Origin: Sabellastarte sp. h YS-2021 | Taxonomy: Eukaryota > Annelida > Polychaeta > Sabellida > Sabellidae | Length of the DNA stretch: 64,000 bases | Direction of reading: 5' to 3' | NCBI GenBank assembly: GCA_964017235.1 | Contig: OZ024928.1 | Location: 85,369,566 to 85,433,565, forward strand | Part shown: positions 45,391-57,082 of the stretch, piece after piece | How positions within the stretch are numbered: position 1 is the stretch's first letter | Layout of the letters: each line of letters starts with the position of its first letter | Position numbers and translations under genes: made by a program | The notes under the pieces: model-generated | The model's input: the letters and a program-made list of their open reading frames with translations, nothing else | What the model was told of the DNA's origin: nothing | The model's database searches: none

Positions 45391-45867
45391 TATTTCTTCC
45401 CCTGCGGTACTCGGCGGGAGATACATACCGCGGCAGTGGTCTTGTTCTTTCTGTATAAAGGGGGAAAAATATATGAAAGTACCAACATTCTTGTGGTCAG
45501 TCCTGTTATTTTCAGCTTCACTCACATTTCTTCCCAATATTTTGTTCTATATTTTAATATTAGAGTTAGAACTATTGATACAAAAATGAAGGAAATATAA
45601 ATTAAAATGTTTTAAGTTCATGCAGAACAGTAATCTCCTCCAGGGAAACATGAATACTTGTGACAAAAACGGCTGACTATGAGATAAATTGTTAAGATAT
45701 ATTTCTGATTTATGTTTAACATCGATAGACTATAAATTGTAGTTGAAATGCACAGATGTTATAATAGGTTTTTCAAAGTCAAGCCCAATTGTTCCACAGT
45801 GTTTTAAGCAGACCTGCTTTACCCCCAAAAAATATTTCTGTGAACTGCCAAAAATATACAAAAGCAG

Positions 45868-46112
45868 TGTATGAAGTTCAGCGGAGTGTATGAAATTCAT
45901 CCCAATGTATGAAATTCATCACAGTATATGAAATTCACCATAGAATACCAAATTCATTGGAGTATTTACAATTTACCCCAGCATATGAAATTCATCAGTG
46001 TATATGAAATTCACCAGAATATATGAAATTCATTAGAGTATTTGAAATGCACTAGAGTGTTTGAAATTCACTCCAGTATGTTCATCACTATACATTAAGT
46101 TCACCAGTGAGG
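45868..46112. repeat. 22-bp minisatellite, about 11 copies
   Basis: The unit is close to GTATATGAAATTCACCAGA with variation. It begins near GTATGAAGTTCAGCGGA and ends near AAGTTCACCAGTGAGG, about 200 bases upstream of exon 10. Confidence 0.75.
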
Positions 46113-46312
46113 AAACAACATCATATTACTTTAAATTGTGGGATTTTTATCAAGAGTGTTCTTTTTGATGATTTTTGTTTATGTGTCTAATCTCTTGTAA
46201 ACTATTGGTGAATTTTGCATTGTCTTACTTACTGTTAATGGGTAATGTCTGAAGCAAATTTTGCCTTTCATATAAATGGGTAAATCTATCAGTTTTACTG
46301 CGTCTTTATCAG

Positions 46313-47094
46313 AGTTGCAGTGATGGAGAGCAGCCAAGTAACAGCTCAGTGTCCAACCAGATTGTATCAACTAATCAGTTGAGCCAGCAGCCCAGGGTGG
46401 TGGCGACTAGTATAACCCCAGGCCCAGGAATGGGCACTGTGATAAGGCTAGCTTCACCAGGAGGACTAATACCTCCCATTATAACCTCCCCAGGCAACAG
46501 ACAGGTGTCTCCTGTTGGTGTATTTGCTACAACCAAGGTTAAAACAGTGGCATCGCCACAACCACCTCCCATTAAGCTGAATATTCCCCCCAATTCAGTG
46601 AACCCTGACCAAATCAGTGGACAGTTGATCACACTCCCACCCCACGTGACAAATAAACTCAACCTTACCAAGCCATTAAATCTCAAACTCAACGGACAGA
46701 CCTACAATATTCCCCCTAAATGTTTCATAGCTACCAATGAAGGAGTGAAAGTGTTGTTGCCTCCAGGATCTTTACCCGATAATATAGCAAAAGGTGGACC
46801 CACAAGCCCCCTGGCAATGAGTGCTAGTAATAATAACAGCGGGGGGTCACAGCAGTTAAGTGTCAGGCCGATGGTAGAACCGGGAACAACCGATACAAAA
46901 AATGCATCCTCCTCAGGAGTTGTGGACTTAACTGAAGATGAAAAAGCTTTGTCATCACAAAGATCAAAGTCTCCAGGAAAACGGAGGAGCAAGTTGCGTG
47001 TACCACAGTCAGAGTGTCATTTCAGGAAGCTCCATGCAGGTTTTGACTGTATGATTCATATCTTCCAGTATCTGGGAACAACGGACTTGTTACG
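46313..47094 (+). CDS. Coding exon 10: Pro/Ser-rich linker and F-box N-half, residues 458-718
   Basis: The acceptor is CGTCTTTATCAG and the donor TACG|GTATGT (phase 2). This is the largest exon. The first residues (SC) finish the PHD finger. A long Pro/Gly/Asn/Thr-rich segment follows, then VVDLTEDE (660-667), which fits a SUMO-interaction motif, and a basic cluster GKRRSK. The F-box starts at about 694: HFRKLHAGFDCMIHIFQYLG carries the hydrophobic pattern and the IFQYL core, but the usual opening Leu-Pro is not present. Confidence 0.85.
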
Positions 47095-47352
47095 GTATGT
47101 AGAGCTGAACTTGACTGTCATTTTGAGAATAATGTGTGCTATTAATTGAAGTGATGATGTAAAAGAGATATTCTAATATGACACGGATGTGTCCTCGATT
47201 CTGAGTGGCTAAACGACGAAATACTTCACCGGTAAAATACAGCGTAACCAAGTCACTCCCTATTATCGCTCATTATGGCTGTCCTAACAATTAATGTTTT
47301 ACAGTAAAATTTGCAATAATTATTCATCTTAAAATAATTTGTCATGTTAAAA

Positions 47353-47461
47353 TAGGAATAACCCCCTCCCAAACCATGGTATACGCAGAATTTTACCATG
47401 GTTTTTACCTCAAACCATGGTAAAATTCTGCGTATACCGTGGTTTGGTCGGGTTATTCCTA
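47353..47461. mobile_element. Fold-back MITE / long hairpin, 109 bp
   Basis: Two arms of about 51 bases (47353-47404 and 47412-47461) pair with only a few mismatches around a 7-nt loop TTACCTC. The ends are TAGGAATAACC...GGTTATTCCTA. Direct repeats TAAAA flank it (47348-47352, 47462-47466), so it looks like a palindromic MITE. If transcribed with the intron it would form a long hairpin RNA. Confidence 0.7.
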
Positions 47462-47466
47462 TAAAA

Positions 47467-48045
47467 TTTAATATTAAGGCAGTATTAGTTAGACTGGGTA
47501 GTGGCAAAATATATTGAGAAACCCAAGTAGACAATAGAAAACTCAGTACTCCTAAAGCTTTTAAAATATTGTTTACATTCAGAAAAACTTGGGTAAAACC
47601 TAAATTAACTAGAAAAACATCACTTTTCACATAATTTTATTAAAGTATTTGATTTTTTGACAAATTGTTTTACCGGTACATTTTACTGCTAAAATATAAG
47701 TCTATCAGTCATACTCTCATTTAAAAGCTGGACAGTTGACTAAAGTTTATCAAAGTTTGAGTTTGAAGGTACATAACAGCAAGCAACTTAAAATTTGCGA
47801 AAAGAGACAAAACATAGAAGACATTTCAAGTGGCCATCCACTTTTGTAAGTGATTGTTGGGTTGTCACTTACATTGGTGTGAAATTGGTCAAAAATACCT
47901 GACTCTCTGACCAGTCTCTGTTTAAATTGGTTGAAGTAACAAGTCAGAGGGTTTTTTTTTCATAAATAAAGAAAAGATGTATAAAATAATTATTGTAATA
48001 GTGTATGGAAATAGTTTATTTTTCTCATGGGCTCCAATGTTTGTA
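47467..48045. other. Intron 10 sequence without a recognised element
   Basis: AT-rich unique-looking intron between the fold-back element and exon 11. Nothing further is supported. Confidence 0.3.
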
Positions 48046-48051
48046 TTTCAG

Positions 48052-48103
48052 AGTTCAAATGGTATGCAAAACATGGTATGGAGTAGCTGCACAAAGTTGT
48101 TTG
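48052..48103 (+). CDS. Coding exon 11: F-box C-half, residues 718-735
   Basis: A short 52-nt exon; the acceptor is TTTGTATTTCAG and the donor TTG|GTTAGT. It encodes VQMVCKTWYGVAAQSCL, the signature VCKxW helix of F-boxes (the SKP1-binding face). The terminal Trp of the motif is the first codon of exon 12. Confidence 0.85.
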
Positions 48104-48982
48104 GTTAGTATCTTTTCAGATAAGATCTATGTACATGATGTATGCTGTAAAATGTAATATCTTCATTGGCCTTAATATGAGTGTTTAATTTTAATATAAA
48201 AATTGCCTTTGGGATATGCTGCTGTGACAGTTCATCACATGACCTGAAGTGTTGAAGATTTTTTCACTGTAAATAACTCTTGGTATATTGGCGAAAAAAA
48301 TGTAATTGAGAGATCTGAATATTGTTTGCTATGGATGTATTGTTGGTACAACAAACCTATTGACTTCATTGATTTTCATCAAATTTCCAGAAGATATTAA
48401 CAGCAATAATTTCTAAAGGTGATTAGGTTTGACTGGTTCTTATTGTAGACATAATTATGTGGTGCTTGAGATAAGTGAGGGCAGACAATTTTACAAACCA
48501 GAGCTGGGTATTGTTGCAGGCTGAAGAGGCTGTGAGCTCTCCAGGTGCCCAACAATTATCTTGATTTTCATTTGTTTACTCTGTCGTTTATCTCTATTGT
48601 TGATAGGGCAGTTAATCTATTCAGTGCTCTAACATAGTTTCATTCAGCATGACAACAACAACAAAAATATGAAGGATTGTAGAACTATGAACAAGAAGGT
48701 CTTAAGTCCTGAACTACTGAAGAATTCCATGGTTCAAAGATTTGATGGGAGTCTATTCTTGAGATTGGGTACTGCATGCAGGAGATATCTCCAAATTTCG
48801 AGAATATTCCAGTTTCAGTAATAGTGATCTGAAACAGAAGAATGTGTGGCATGAGAAGGTGTTGTAGGAGGCTGGAGTAGGTCCATCAGGGACTCCGGCA
48901 ATTTTCTGTCAGTGCTTTGAGCATAAGTGACTGTGGTTCATCAATAATTGAAAATTATTACAGATTTGTATTTCTGTTTCAG
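48104..48982. other. Intron 11, no recognised element
   Basis: Unique-looking intronic DNA between two F-box exons, unusually free of repeats for this window. No alternative exon or RNA gene was recognised. Confidence 0.3.
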
Positions 48983-49069
48983 TGGAAAACCCTACGTTTG
49001 CGAAATGTGAAAGTGACAGACTGGGAGGCAGCAGCCAGTTACATGGCAAAACAAAGAACACAAGCACTT
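48983..49069 (+). CDS. Coding exon 12: end of F-box and first LRR, residues 736-764
   Basis: The acceptor is TTTCTGTTTCAG and the donor CTT|GTAAGT, phase 0 at both ends. It begins WKTLRLRNVKV, completing the F-box and starting a leucine-rich pattern. Confidence 0.85.
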
Positions 49070-49548
49070 GTAAGTGAGACAGTTGAGGCAGGGCTTTTTT
49101 ATTTGTAAGCACTTGCAGTTTTTGGGGAAAAGCTAGTCATAGTTTCAAGGAAATTGGATATTTGTGTTACTAATATCTTACTTAGTATGGGGGTTAACAA
49201 GACAGTGAATGTGCAGATTTGCACTAGTAGAGAGACTTATCAAAATATACTTTGGAGCTCACTGACTGTTAATGCAACAAAAAGTTGGCATATATATGTA
49301 AAGACAAATATACTAACTCTATCTGTAATATCTGAAAGGTGACATTAAACAAAGGATACACTAAAAGGATAAATGATTGATTCATTGGATAATTGTTTTT
49401 ATTGATTTGGGTTTAACATCACTTTTCAATGCATTGTATAGGTCACATATCATGGGTAGTTGAGGGGTCACACAGAAAAGCAGTGAATATTGGTGAATTT
49501 GGTTTTGACCTCACAAAAGGTTAACCCTCAAGTGGCAGAATGTCCTTG

Positions 49549-52500
49549 TTGTATCCCCGGACGAAAGTCGGGGATACTTAGGATTCAGTACGGTCACGCC
49601 GCCGCCGCCGCAGAGATTTCCTTTTGGACGCGATAACTTAAAAAATATTTTAGTTAGAACTTTCAAATTTGGTATGTGGGTATATATGGGCAATGCCACG
49701 AACGCTATTGTTTTGTGACCTTGACCTTCAATCTCAAGGTCACTGGTGGCCACTTAAAGGTCAGATTTTGGCCATTTTTGCACATTTTGGCCCAGTTCTC
49801 CATGACAGAAAGTTAGATCATCCTATGGCTGGTATATATAATACATATATATGTCCTCTATAAGCATGCAAAAATTTGACCTTGAAGCTCTTCATTGAAG
49901 GTCATCCACTGACCGCCAAAGTACTTGACCGAGGGGCATTTTTCGCCTTTTTGGAGATATTTTCACACTTAACGCTGACTATATTGCATGGAAACTATTG
50001 AAAATGGCTTTGGAGGTTGAGTACATGATGGACTTCTGCCATCCAGGTTTACTGGTTACAGATCTTCATTTAAGGTCATCCACTGACCGCCAAAGTACCT
50101 GACCAAGGGTCATTTTTGGCATATTTGGAGATATTTTCACACTTAATGCTGACTACATTGCGTGGAAACTATTGAAAATGGCTTTTGAGGTTGAGTACAT
50201 GACGGAGTACCAGCATCCAGGCTGACCGGTTACAGATCTTCGTTGAAGGTCATCCACTGACCGCCAAAGTACCTGACCGAGGGTCATTTTGGGCCCTCTA
50301 TTTGTTTGTTTGTTTGTAAACAAGATAACTCAAAAACTGACAGACGGATTTTGATAAAATTTTCAGGATATGTCCAAATTGGTAAAAGGAAGATGTGATT
50401 AAATTTTGGGAGTGATCCGGATCACTGTCTGGATCTTCTGGATCCATGAAATTTAATTTTTAAAGACAGATAGCTCAAAAAGTTATGGGTGCATTTTGAT
50501 GAAATTTTCAGGAGATGTCCTTATTGGGACGAGGAACAAGTGATTAGATTTTGGGAGTGATCCGGATCACTGTCTGGATCATCTGGATCCAGACTGCCAG
50601 ATGTGTTTGTGTACAATATAGCTCAAAAACTTATGAACGGATTTTGATGAAATTTTCAGGATATGTCTGAAAAGGTAAAAAGATGAAATGGTTGAATTTT
50701 AGAAGTGATCCGGATCACTATATGGATCTTCTGGATCCATGAAATGTAATTTTTAAAGACAGATACCTCAAAAAGTTATGGATGGATTGTGATGACATTT
50801 TCAGCAAATGGCCTAAATGGTGCGAGGAACAAGTGATTAGATTTGGGGAGTGATCTGGATCACTGTCTGGATCATCTGGATCCAGGTTGCAGATGTGTTT
50901 GTGTACATTGTAGCTAAAAAACTTATGGACGGATTTTGATGAAATTTTCAGGATATGTCTGAAAAGGTAAAAGGATGAAATGGCTGAATTTTGGAAGTGA
51001 TCCGGATCACTATATGGATCTTCTGTATCCATGAAATGTAATAAGACAGATACCTCAAAAAGTTATGGATGGATTGTAATGACATTTTCAGCAAATGACC
51101 TAAATGGTGCGAGGAACAAGTGATTAGATTTGGTGAGTGATCTGGATCACTGTCTGGATCATCTGGATCCAGGTTGCCAGATGTGTTTGTGTACATTTTA
51201 GCAAAAATACTTATGGACGGATTTTGATGAAATTTTCAGGATATGTCTGAAAAGGTAAAAGGATGAAATGGCTGAATTTTGGAAGTGATCCGGATCACTA
51301 TATGGATCTTCTGGATCCATGAAATGTAATAAGACAGATACCTCAAAAAGTTATGGATGGATTGTGATGACATTTTCAGCAAATGACCTAAATGGTGCGA
51401 GGAACAAGTGATTAGATTTGGGGAGTGATCTGGATCACTGTCTGGATCATCTGGATCCAGGTTGCCAGATGTGTTTGTGTACATTGTATGTCTGAAAAGG
51501 TAAAAAGATGAAATGGCTGAATTTTGGAAGTGATCCGGATCACTGTATGGATCTTCTGGATCCGTGAAATGTAATAAGACATACCTCAAAAAGTTATGGA
51601 TGGATTGTGATGACATTTTCAGCAAATGACCTAAATGGTACAAGGAACAAGTGATTATACTTTTGGAATGATCTGGATCACCGTCTGGATCATCTGGATC
51701 GAGCCTGCAACATGATTTTACTATGAATTTTGATGATATTTTTAGGCTATGTTACAAATAGTAAAAGGAAGAAGTGGTAAAAGGATGAAATGATTGAATT
51801 TTGGATGTGATCCGGATCACTATATGGATCTTCTGGATCCATGAAATGTAATTTTTTAAGACAGATACCTCAAAAAGTTATGGATGGATTGTTTCAGCAA
51901 ATGGCCTAAATGGTACAAGGAACAAGTGATTACATTTTGGGAGTGATCTGGATCATCTGGATCCAGGCTTGCACATAATCTTGGAATGGATTTTACTATT
52001 TTCAGGATATGTTACAAATGGTAAAAGGAAGAAGTGGTAAAAGGAAGAAATGGTTCAATTTTGCGAGTGATCTGGACCACTATCTGGATCTTCTGGATCC
52101 GTGAATGTAATTTTTAAAGACAAATAGCTCAGAAAGTCATGAATGGATTTTTATGAAATTTTCAGGAAATGTCTTAAATGGGACAAAAAACAAGTGATTA
52201 GATTTTGGGAGTAATCTGGATCACTGTCTGGATCATGTGGATCCAGGCTGCCAGATGTGTCTGTGTAGAAGATAACTCAAAAACTTATGGATGGATTTCG
52301 ATGAAATTTTTAGAATATGTCTGAAAAGGTAAAAGGATGAAATGATTGAGTTTTGGAAGCAATCCGGATCACTATATGGATCTTCTGGTTCCATGAAATG
52401 TAATTTTTAAAGACAGATATAAGTGAAACAACTAGTGATTAGCTTTTGGAAGTAATCTGGTACTATGGAGAATCCTGACCTGGTGCTCCAGGAAACAGGC

Positions 52501-52573
52501 TCAAGCCCGACACATTCACGCCTTAACTATGTCCCGTCCGGGGATACACTGCGTCGAGACGCAATCTCTAGTT
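49549..52573 (+). mobile_element. Helentron-like element, family 2 (GTATCCCC cap), second copy
   Basis: The cap is at 49551-49577, nearly identical to 4851-4877 and what follows it for several hundred bases. The core is the same 280-bp array, shorter. The arm GGGATAC recurs before hairpin TGCGTCgaGACGCA (52550-52563) and ATCTCTAGTT. It ends about 70 bases before exon 13. Confidence 0.75.
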
Positions 52574-52642
52574 TTTGTTCATAATATAATAAAACTTGCT
52601 GTGGGTAAACCAAACCTGGTATATATGTTCATATTTTACCAG

Positions 52643-52845
52643 GATTTGCGGATAATGGCTCACCCTAACAACGATCCCAATAGAACTTGGCATCAACTTC
52701 ACGCAGTTCTGGGCCAGTTGAAGTGTTTGCGGCAGATTGAATTTAGTCAGTGTCCTTCCTCCATCTTACATGCAGTCACTGAAAAGTTGAACAATCTTCA
52801 GCTCTGTATTGCAGAGTTCATTGTAGAACAGGTACAAGACTCCAG
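52643..52845 (+). CDS. Coding exon 13: LRR region, residues 765-832
   Basis: The acceptor is ATTTTACCAG and the donor CCAG|GTATGT (phase 2). It encodes LRR-like segments such as LGQLKCLRQIEFSQCP and LNNLQLCIAEFIVEQV, giving an L-x2-L spacing but a weak consensus. The exon starts only about 70 bases after the 3' end of a 3 kb transposon. Confidence 0.8.
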
Positions 52846-53268
52846 GTATGTTTGTGCAACACATATTTTATATGCCTGATAGTCTTTTGAAATTGAGTTA
52901 ATGTTCAATATTGAGAACTTTGTATCACAAACAGATATGTTAAGTCTGGAAATATAAAGTTCGGGAAACTTGTGTTTCATTGTTTCCATGTGTTGTGTAA
53001 TGATCAGGTGTTTTTGCAAATTCGATTTTCATTGACAAAAAAAGGTCTGACAGCCATAGTTTTTCCTAAATTTGGAAATTGCGTATTAAAAAATGCCTTC
53101 ATATCTGCTGATGTGCCAAACCAGAGAGACTGCCCCATGTTGACTTTCTTGAAAAAAATTACTTTACCTACAGTTAAATACCCACAGGGTTGCTCAGATT
53201 TTGGTTGATTTAATCCTGTATGCTGTGCCTGTGTCAACTCCATTAAAGTATATTTTACTGTTTTACAG

Positions 53269-53422
53269 GGAAAGTAATGCAAAGCTGGACCTGGGAAAGT
53301 TCTCCAGTCTGACAGAGCTGGAGTGTTTGAAGTTGCGGGGAGTTCAGGGACTTGTGTTGCCAGCATTCTCCTTCAGCGGCGGCCTGCAGGAACTGGGAAG
53401 TCTAGTCAAACTCAAAACACTG
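53269..53422 (+). CDS. Coding exon 14: LRR region, residues 832-883
   Basis: The acceptor is CTGTTTTACAG and the donor CTG|GTCAGT. LRR segments LTELECLKLRGVQGL and LGSLVKLKTL are clear. Phase 0 at the end allows a clean join to exon 15. Confidence 0.85.
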
Positions 53423-53938
53423 GTCAGTCAGTAAAAAGTACTAATGAAACTTAAAATGCTATTGGTCATTGAAAAATAGTAGTCCGTCTCAAAACACTGA
53501 TTAGTAAATCTTAAAGCACAGGCTAGTTTATTCTAAAAAGCTCAGACACTTGTTCATGACAAGCATCGGGTGAAAAAAAAAATAAAAACAATGGTCCGTT
53601 AAAAAAACCCCAACAGTGGCTAGTCGAGGGGAAAAACAAGTTAGTGAAACTTAAAATGCTGAGTTAAGTACAAAACACTTAAAATAATAGTCAATGTCAA
53701 TAATAGTCAATATCAGTGACAGTTAATAATAAGTAACATTGGTAAAAAAATCCACTCATGACACTGACTGCTCAACAGTCAACACTGGTGCATCAAACTT
53801 AAAGCACTGGTTCATCAATATTTAACACTGGTATACTTGTCTGTTGAACTCAAAACTGTTTATTATTGAAATGAAAAATGGTAATTTAATGTATTTTTTT
53901 CCAGAATTAGCAAGTAATCCACCCTTAATATTAATAGT
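53423..53938. other. Intron 14 proximal part
   Basis: Irregular, loosely repeated AACTTAAAGCACTGG-like text (AAAACACTGGTCAGT, ACTTAAAATGCT) that looks like decayed short-period duplication of the exon 14 end and donor region. No gene. Confidence 0.3.
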
Positions 53939-56641
53939 TATGTCCACCCCCCTGGGGGGTGGATATATTATTTTTGCTTTTTCCGATGTCCGGCGTCCGA
54001 TGTCCGGCGTCACGCATGGTTTCCGCTCATTTAAAGGAAAAGTATTAGAGCTATTGTCACCAAATTTGGTATGCAGGCTTATTGGGTCAGTAGCTTGCTT
54101 GGGATTGCTTTTGGCTGTTGTACCTCTTTTGCTTACTGAGTAATACTTAAGTACAGCTATTTTCAGTACCCATTGGTTTCCGTGCATTTAAGCCAAAATG
54201 ATTAAAGATATTTTACTACAATTTTGAATACAAGATTGTTATGTCCATAGCTCGCTTGGTATTGCATTTGGGACTGATAGCTTTGTCAGTACATGAGTAA
54301 TAGCCATTTAGGTACTTCATTGTGTATTTTCAGTACTACTTTTGAGTAATTTGCTAATATCTCAGAAACCGTAAGAGATAGAGCGATTTCGACAGAATTT
54401 TTGACCCACAGGGTATCTAAGGAATGCAATCTATGCAATTTTCCAAAAATTTTCCCCTCCCCAAAAATGGCGGCCATTTTGAATTTTTGAATTTTTGCCA
54501 AAAATGGCAAAACACTAATTTGCTTCTGTCTCCTTAACCGTGCCAGATAGAGCGATTTTGGCAAAATTTTCGACCCGCAGGGTATCTGAGAATTCTACTC
54601 TTGCCAATTTTTAAAAAGTTTTCCCCTCCCCAAAAATGGCGGCCATTTTGAATTTTAGAATTTTTGCCAAAAATGGCAAAACACAAATTTCCTTCTATCT
54701 CCTTAACTGTGTGAGATAGAGCGATTTCGTCGAAATTTTCAACCCACAGGGTATCTAAGGGGTGTACTCTTTGCAATTTTCAAAAAATTTTCCCCTCCCC
54801 AAAAATGGCGGCCATTTTGAATTTTCGAATTTTTGCCAAAAATGGCAAAACACAAATTTCCTTCTATCTCCTTAACCATGTGAGATAGAGCGATTTCGTC
54901 GAAATTTTCAACCCACAGGGTATCTAAGGAGTGTACTCTTTGCAATTTTCAAAAAATTTTCCCCTCCCCAAAAATGGCGGCCATTTTGAATTTTCGAATT
55001 TTTGCCAAAAATGGCAAAACACAAATTTCCTTCTATCTCCTTAACCGTGCGAGATAGAGCGATTTCGTCGAAATTTTCGGCCCACAGGGTATCTAAGGAA
55101 TGTAATATTTGCAATTTTCAAAAAAGTTTCCCCTCCCCAAAAATGGCGGCCATTTTGAATTTTAGAATTTTTGCCAAAAATGGCAAAACACAAATTTGCT
55201 TCTATCTCCTTAACCGTGCGAGATAGAGCGATTTCGTCGAAATTTTCGACCCACAGGGTATCTAAGGAATGCAATCTTTGCAATTTTCCAAAAATTTTCC
55301 CCTCCCTAAAAATGGCGGCCATTTTGAATTTTCGAATTTTTGCCAAAAATGGCAAAACACTAATTTGCTTCTATCTCCTTAACCGTGCGAGATAGAGCGA
55401 TTTCGGCAAAATTTTCGACCCACAGGGTATCTGAGAATTCTACTTTTGCCAATTTTTAAAAAGTTTTCCCCTCCCCAAAAATGGCGGCCATTTTGAATTT
55501 TAGAACTTTTGCCAAAAATGGCAAAACACAAATTTCCTTGTATCTTCTTAACCGTGCGAGATAGAGCAATTTCGTCGAAATTTTCAACCCACAGGGTATC
55601 TAAAGAGTGTACTCTTTGCAATTTTCAAAAAATTTTCCCCTCCCCAAAAATGGCGGCCATTTTGAATTTTCGAATTTTTGCCAAAAATGGCAAAACACAA
55701 ATTTCCTTCTATCTCCTTAACCGTGCGAGATAGAGCGATTTCGTCGAAATTTTCAACCCACAGGGTATCTAAGGAGTGTACTCTTTGCAATTTTCAAAAA
55801 ATTTTCCCCTCCCCAAAAATGGCGGCCATTTTGAATTTTCGAATTTTTCCCAAAAATGGCAAAACACAAATTTGCTTCTATCTCCTTAACCGTGCGAGAT
55901 AGAGCAATTTCGTCGAAATTTTCGACCCACAGGGTATCTAAGGAATGTAATATTTGCAATTTTAAAAAAATTTTCCCCTCCCCAAAAATGGCGGCCATTT
56001 TGAATTTTCGAATTTTTGCCAAAAATGGCAAAACACAAATTTGCTTCTATCTCCTTAACCGTGCCAGATGGAGCGATTTCGTCAAAATTTTCGACCCACG
56101 GGGTATCTGAGCATTGTACTCTTGGTAATTTTTAAAAAATTTTCCCCTCCCCAAAAATGGCGGCCATTTTGAATTTTCGAATTTTTACCAAAAATGGCAA
56201 AACACTAATTTGCTTCTATCTCCTTAACCGTGCGAGATAGAGCGATTTCGTCGAAATTTTCAACCCAAAGGGTATCTAAGGAGTGTACTCTTTGCAATTT
56301 TCAAAAAATTTTCCCCTCCCCAAAAATGGCGGCCATTTTGAATTTTCAAATTTTTGCCAACAATGGCAAAACACAAATTTGCTTCTATCTCCTTAACCAT
56401 GCGAGATAGAGCGATTTCGTCGAAATTTTTGACCTACAGGGTATCTAAGGAATGTAATCTTTGCAATTTTCAAAAAATTTTCCCCTCCCCAAAAATGGCA
56501 GCCATTTTGAATTTTCGAATTTTTGCCCAAAATGGAAAAACACAAACTGGCCTTAACCGTGCAAAATAGAGTTATTGCGTTGAAAATTTGGGCAAAAGGT
56601 TCATGGGTGGACATTACACATGATAATGTGTGTTCTTCTAT
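53939..56641 (+). mobile_element. Helentron-like element, family 11 (TATGTCCACCCCCC cap)
   Basis: The cap TCCACCCCCCtGGGGGGTGGA lies at 53943-53963 with 10-bp arms. A GATGTCCGGCGTCCGATGTCCGGCG tract and a 169-bp tandem core follow. The arm recurs as GGGTGGACATTA (56605-56616), then hairpin ACACATgataATGTGT (56616-56631) and TTCTTCTATG. It ends about 150 bases before exon 15. Confidence 0.7.
54340..56560. repeat. 169-bp tandem repeat, about 13 copies
   Basis: Each unit has CTCCCCAAAAATGGCGGCCAT, TGCCAAAAATGGCAAAACAC, TCTCCTTAACCGTGCGAGA, TAGAGCGATTTCGTCGAAAT and ACCCACAGGGTATCT. High identity across copies makes the many open frames on both strands here plain repeat translations. Confidence 0.9.
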
Positions 56642-56794
56642 GCTATCCTGTTTCTATTCGCATCTACTATCAACAGGGCGGCCTATTTCTAGTTTAAAAA
56701 CGATTTCCTTTTGTCAAAAAAACTCATAGCATGTCATTTGTTAAGCATTGCAGAAAACTGTGGATTTCATTGCCATTGTTGAACTCTTCTTCAG

Positions 56795-56902
56795 GCTTTA
56801 ACCTCACTCCGAGATCTTCCTGCGAATGAATTCCAATTTTTGGGGTCATTAACGAACCTGGAGACTTTGGAGATGGGAGATACAATGTCATGGAGTGAAG
56901 AG
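56795..56902 (+). CDS. Coding exon 15: LRR unit, residues 884-919
   Basis: The acceptor is CTCTTCTTCAG and the donor GAG|GTATAT. It is an in-frame 36-codon exon holding one LRR module: LGSLTNLETLEMGDT. Symmetric phase 0 ends fit an exon that could be skipped or duplicated as a unit. Confidence 0.85.
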
Positions 56903-57082
56903 GTATATGAAGAAAAATTAATCTTGTTTTATCTATAATACCTGTTAATATATAGATATATTGTCTTTTTGACAACTAACTTGAGAAGTATGAAGTTTTC
57001 ATTACTCCTTAACCATGTAAAAATCATTGATATTCTACAGAGACTGGAAGAATGCAGCCTCAAGGCACCTAGCCTGCACTAA

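Larger units (their letters stand above)
38325..45446 (+). mobile_element. Helentron-like element, family 10 (ATCTCCCGCC cap), 7.1 kb
   Basis: The cap ATCTCCCGCCCGGCttGCCGGAGGGAGAT lies at 38325-38353, imperfect. Three kinds of tandem core follow. The arm recurs as GGCGGGAGAT at 45413-45422, then ACCGCGGCAGTGGT and the end CTTGTTC. It starts only 21 bases after the PHD exon donor and fills nearly all of the intron that separates the PHD and F-box halves of the host gene. Confidence 0.65.

Noticed and set aside
52529..52642. Start codon at 52529 for a short protein leading into exon 13
   Set aside because: It begins in the 3' end of the family 2 element; the proper acceptor at 52641-52642 phases with exon 12 and the LRR pattern starts only there.
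54286..56614. Series of overlapping ORFs on both strands (NGRHFWGGENFLKIAKS-like and mirrored frames)
   Set aside because: They follow the 169-bp repeat in both directions; shadows of the array, not proteins.
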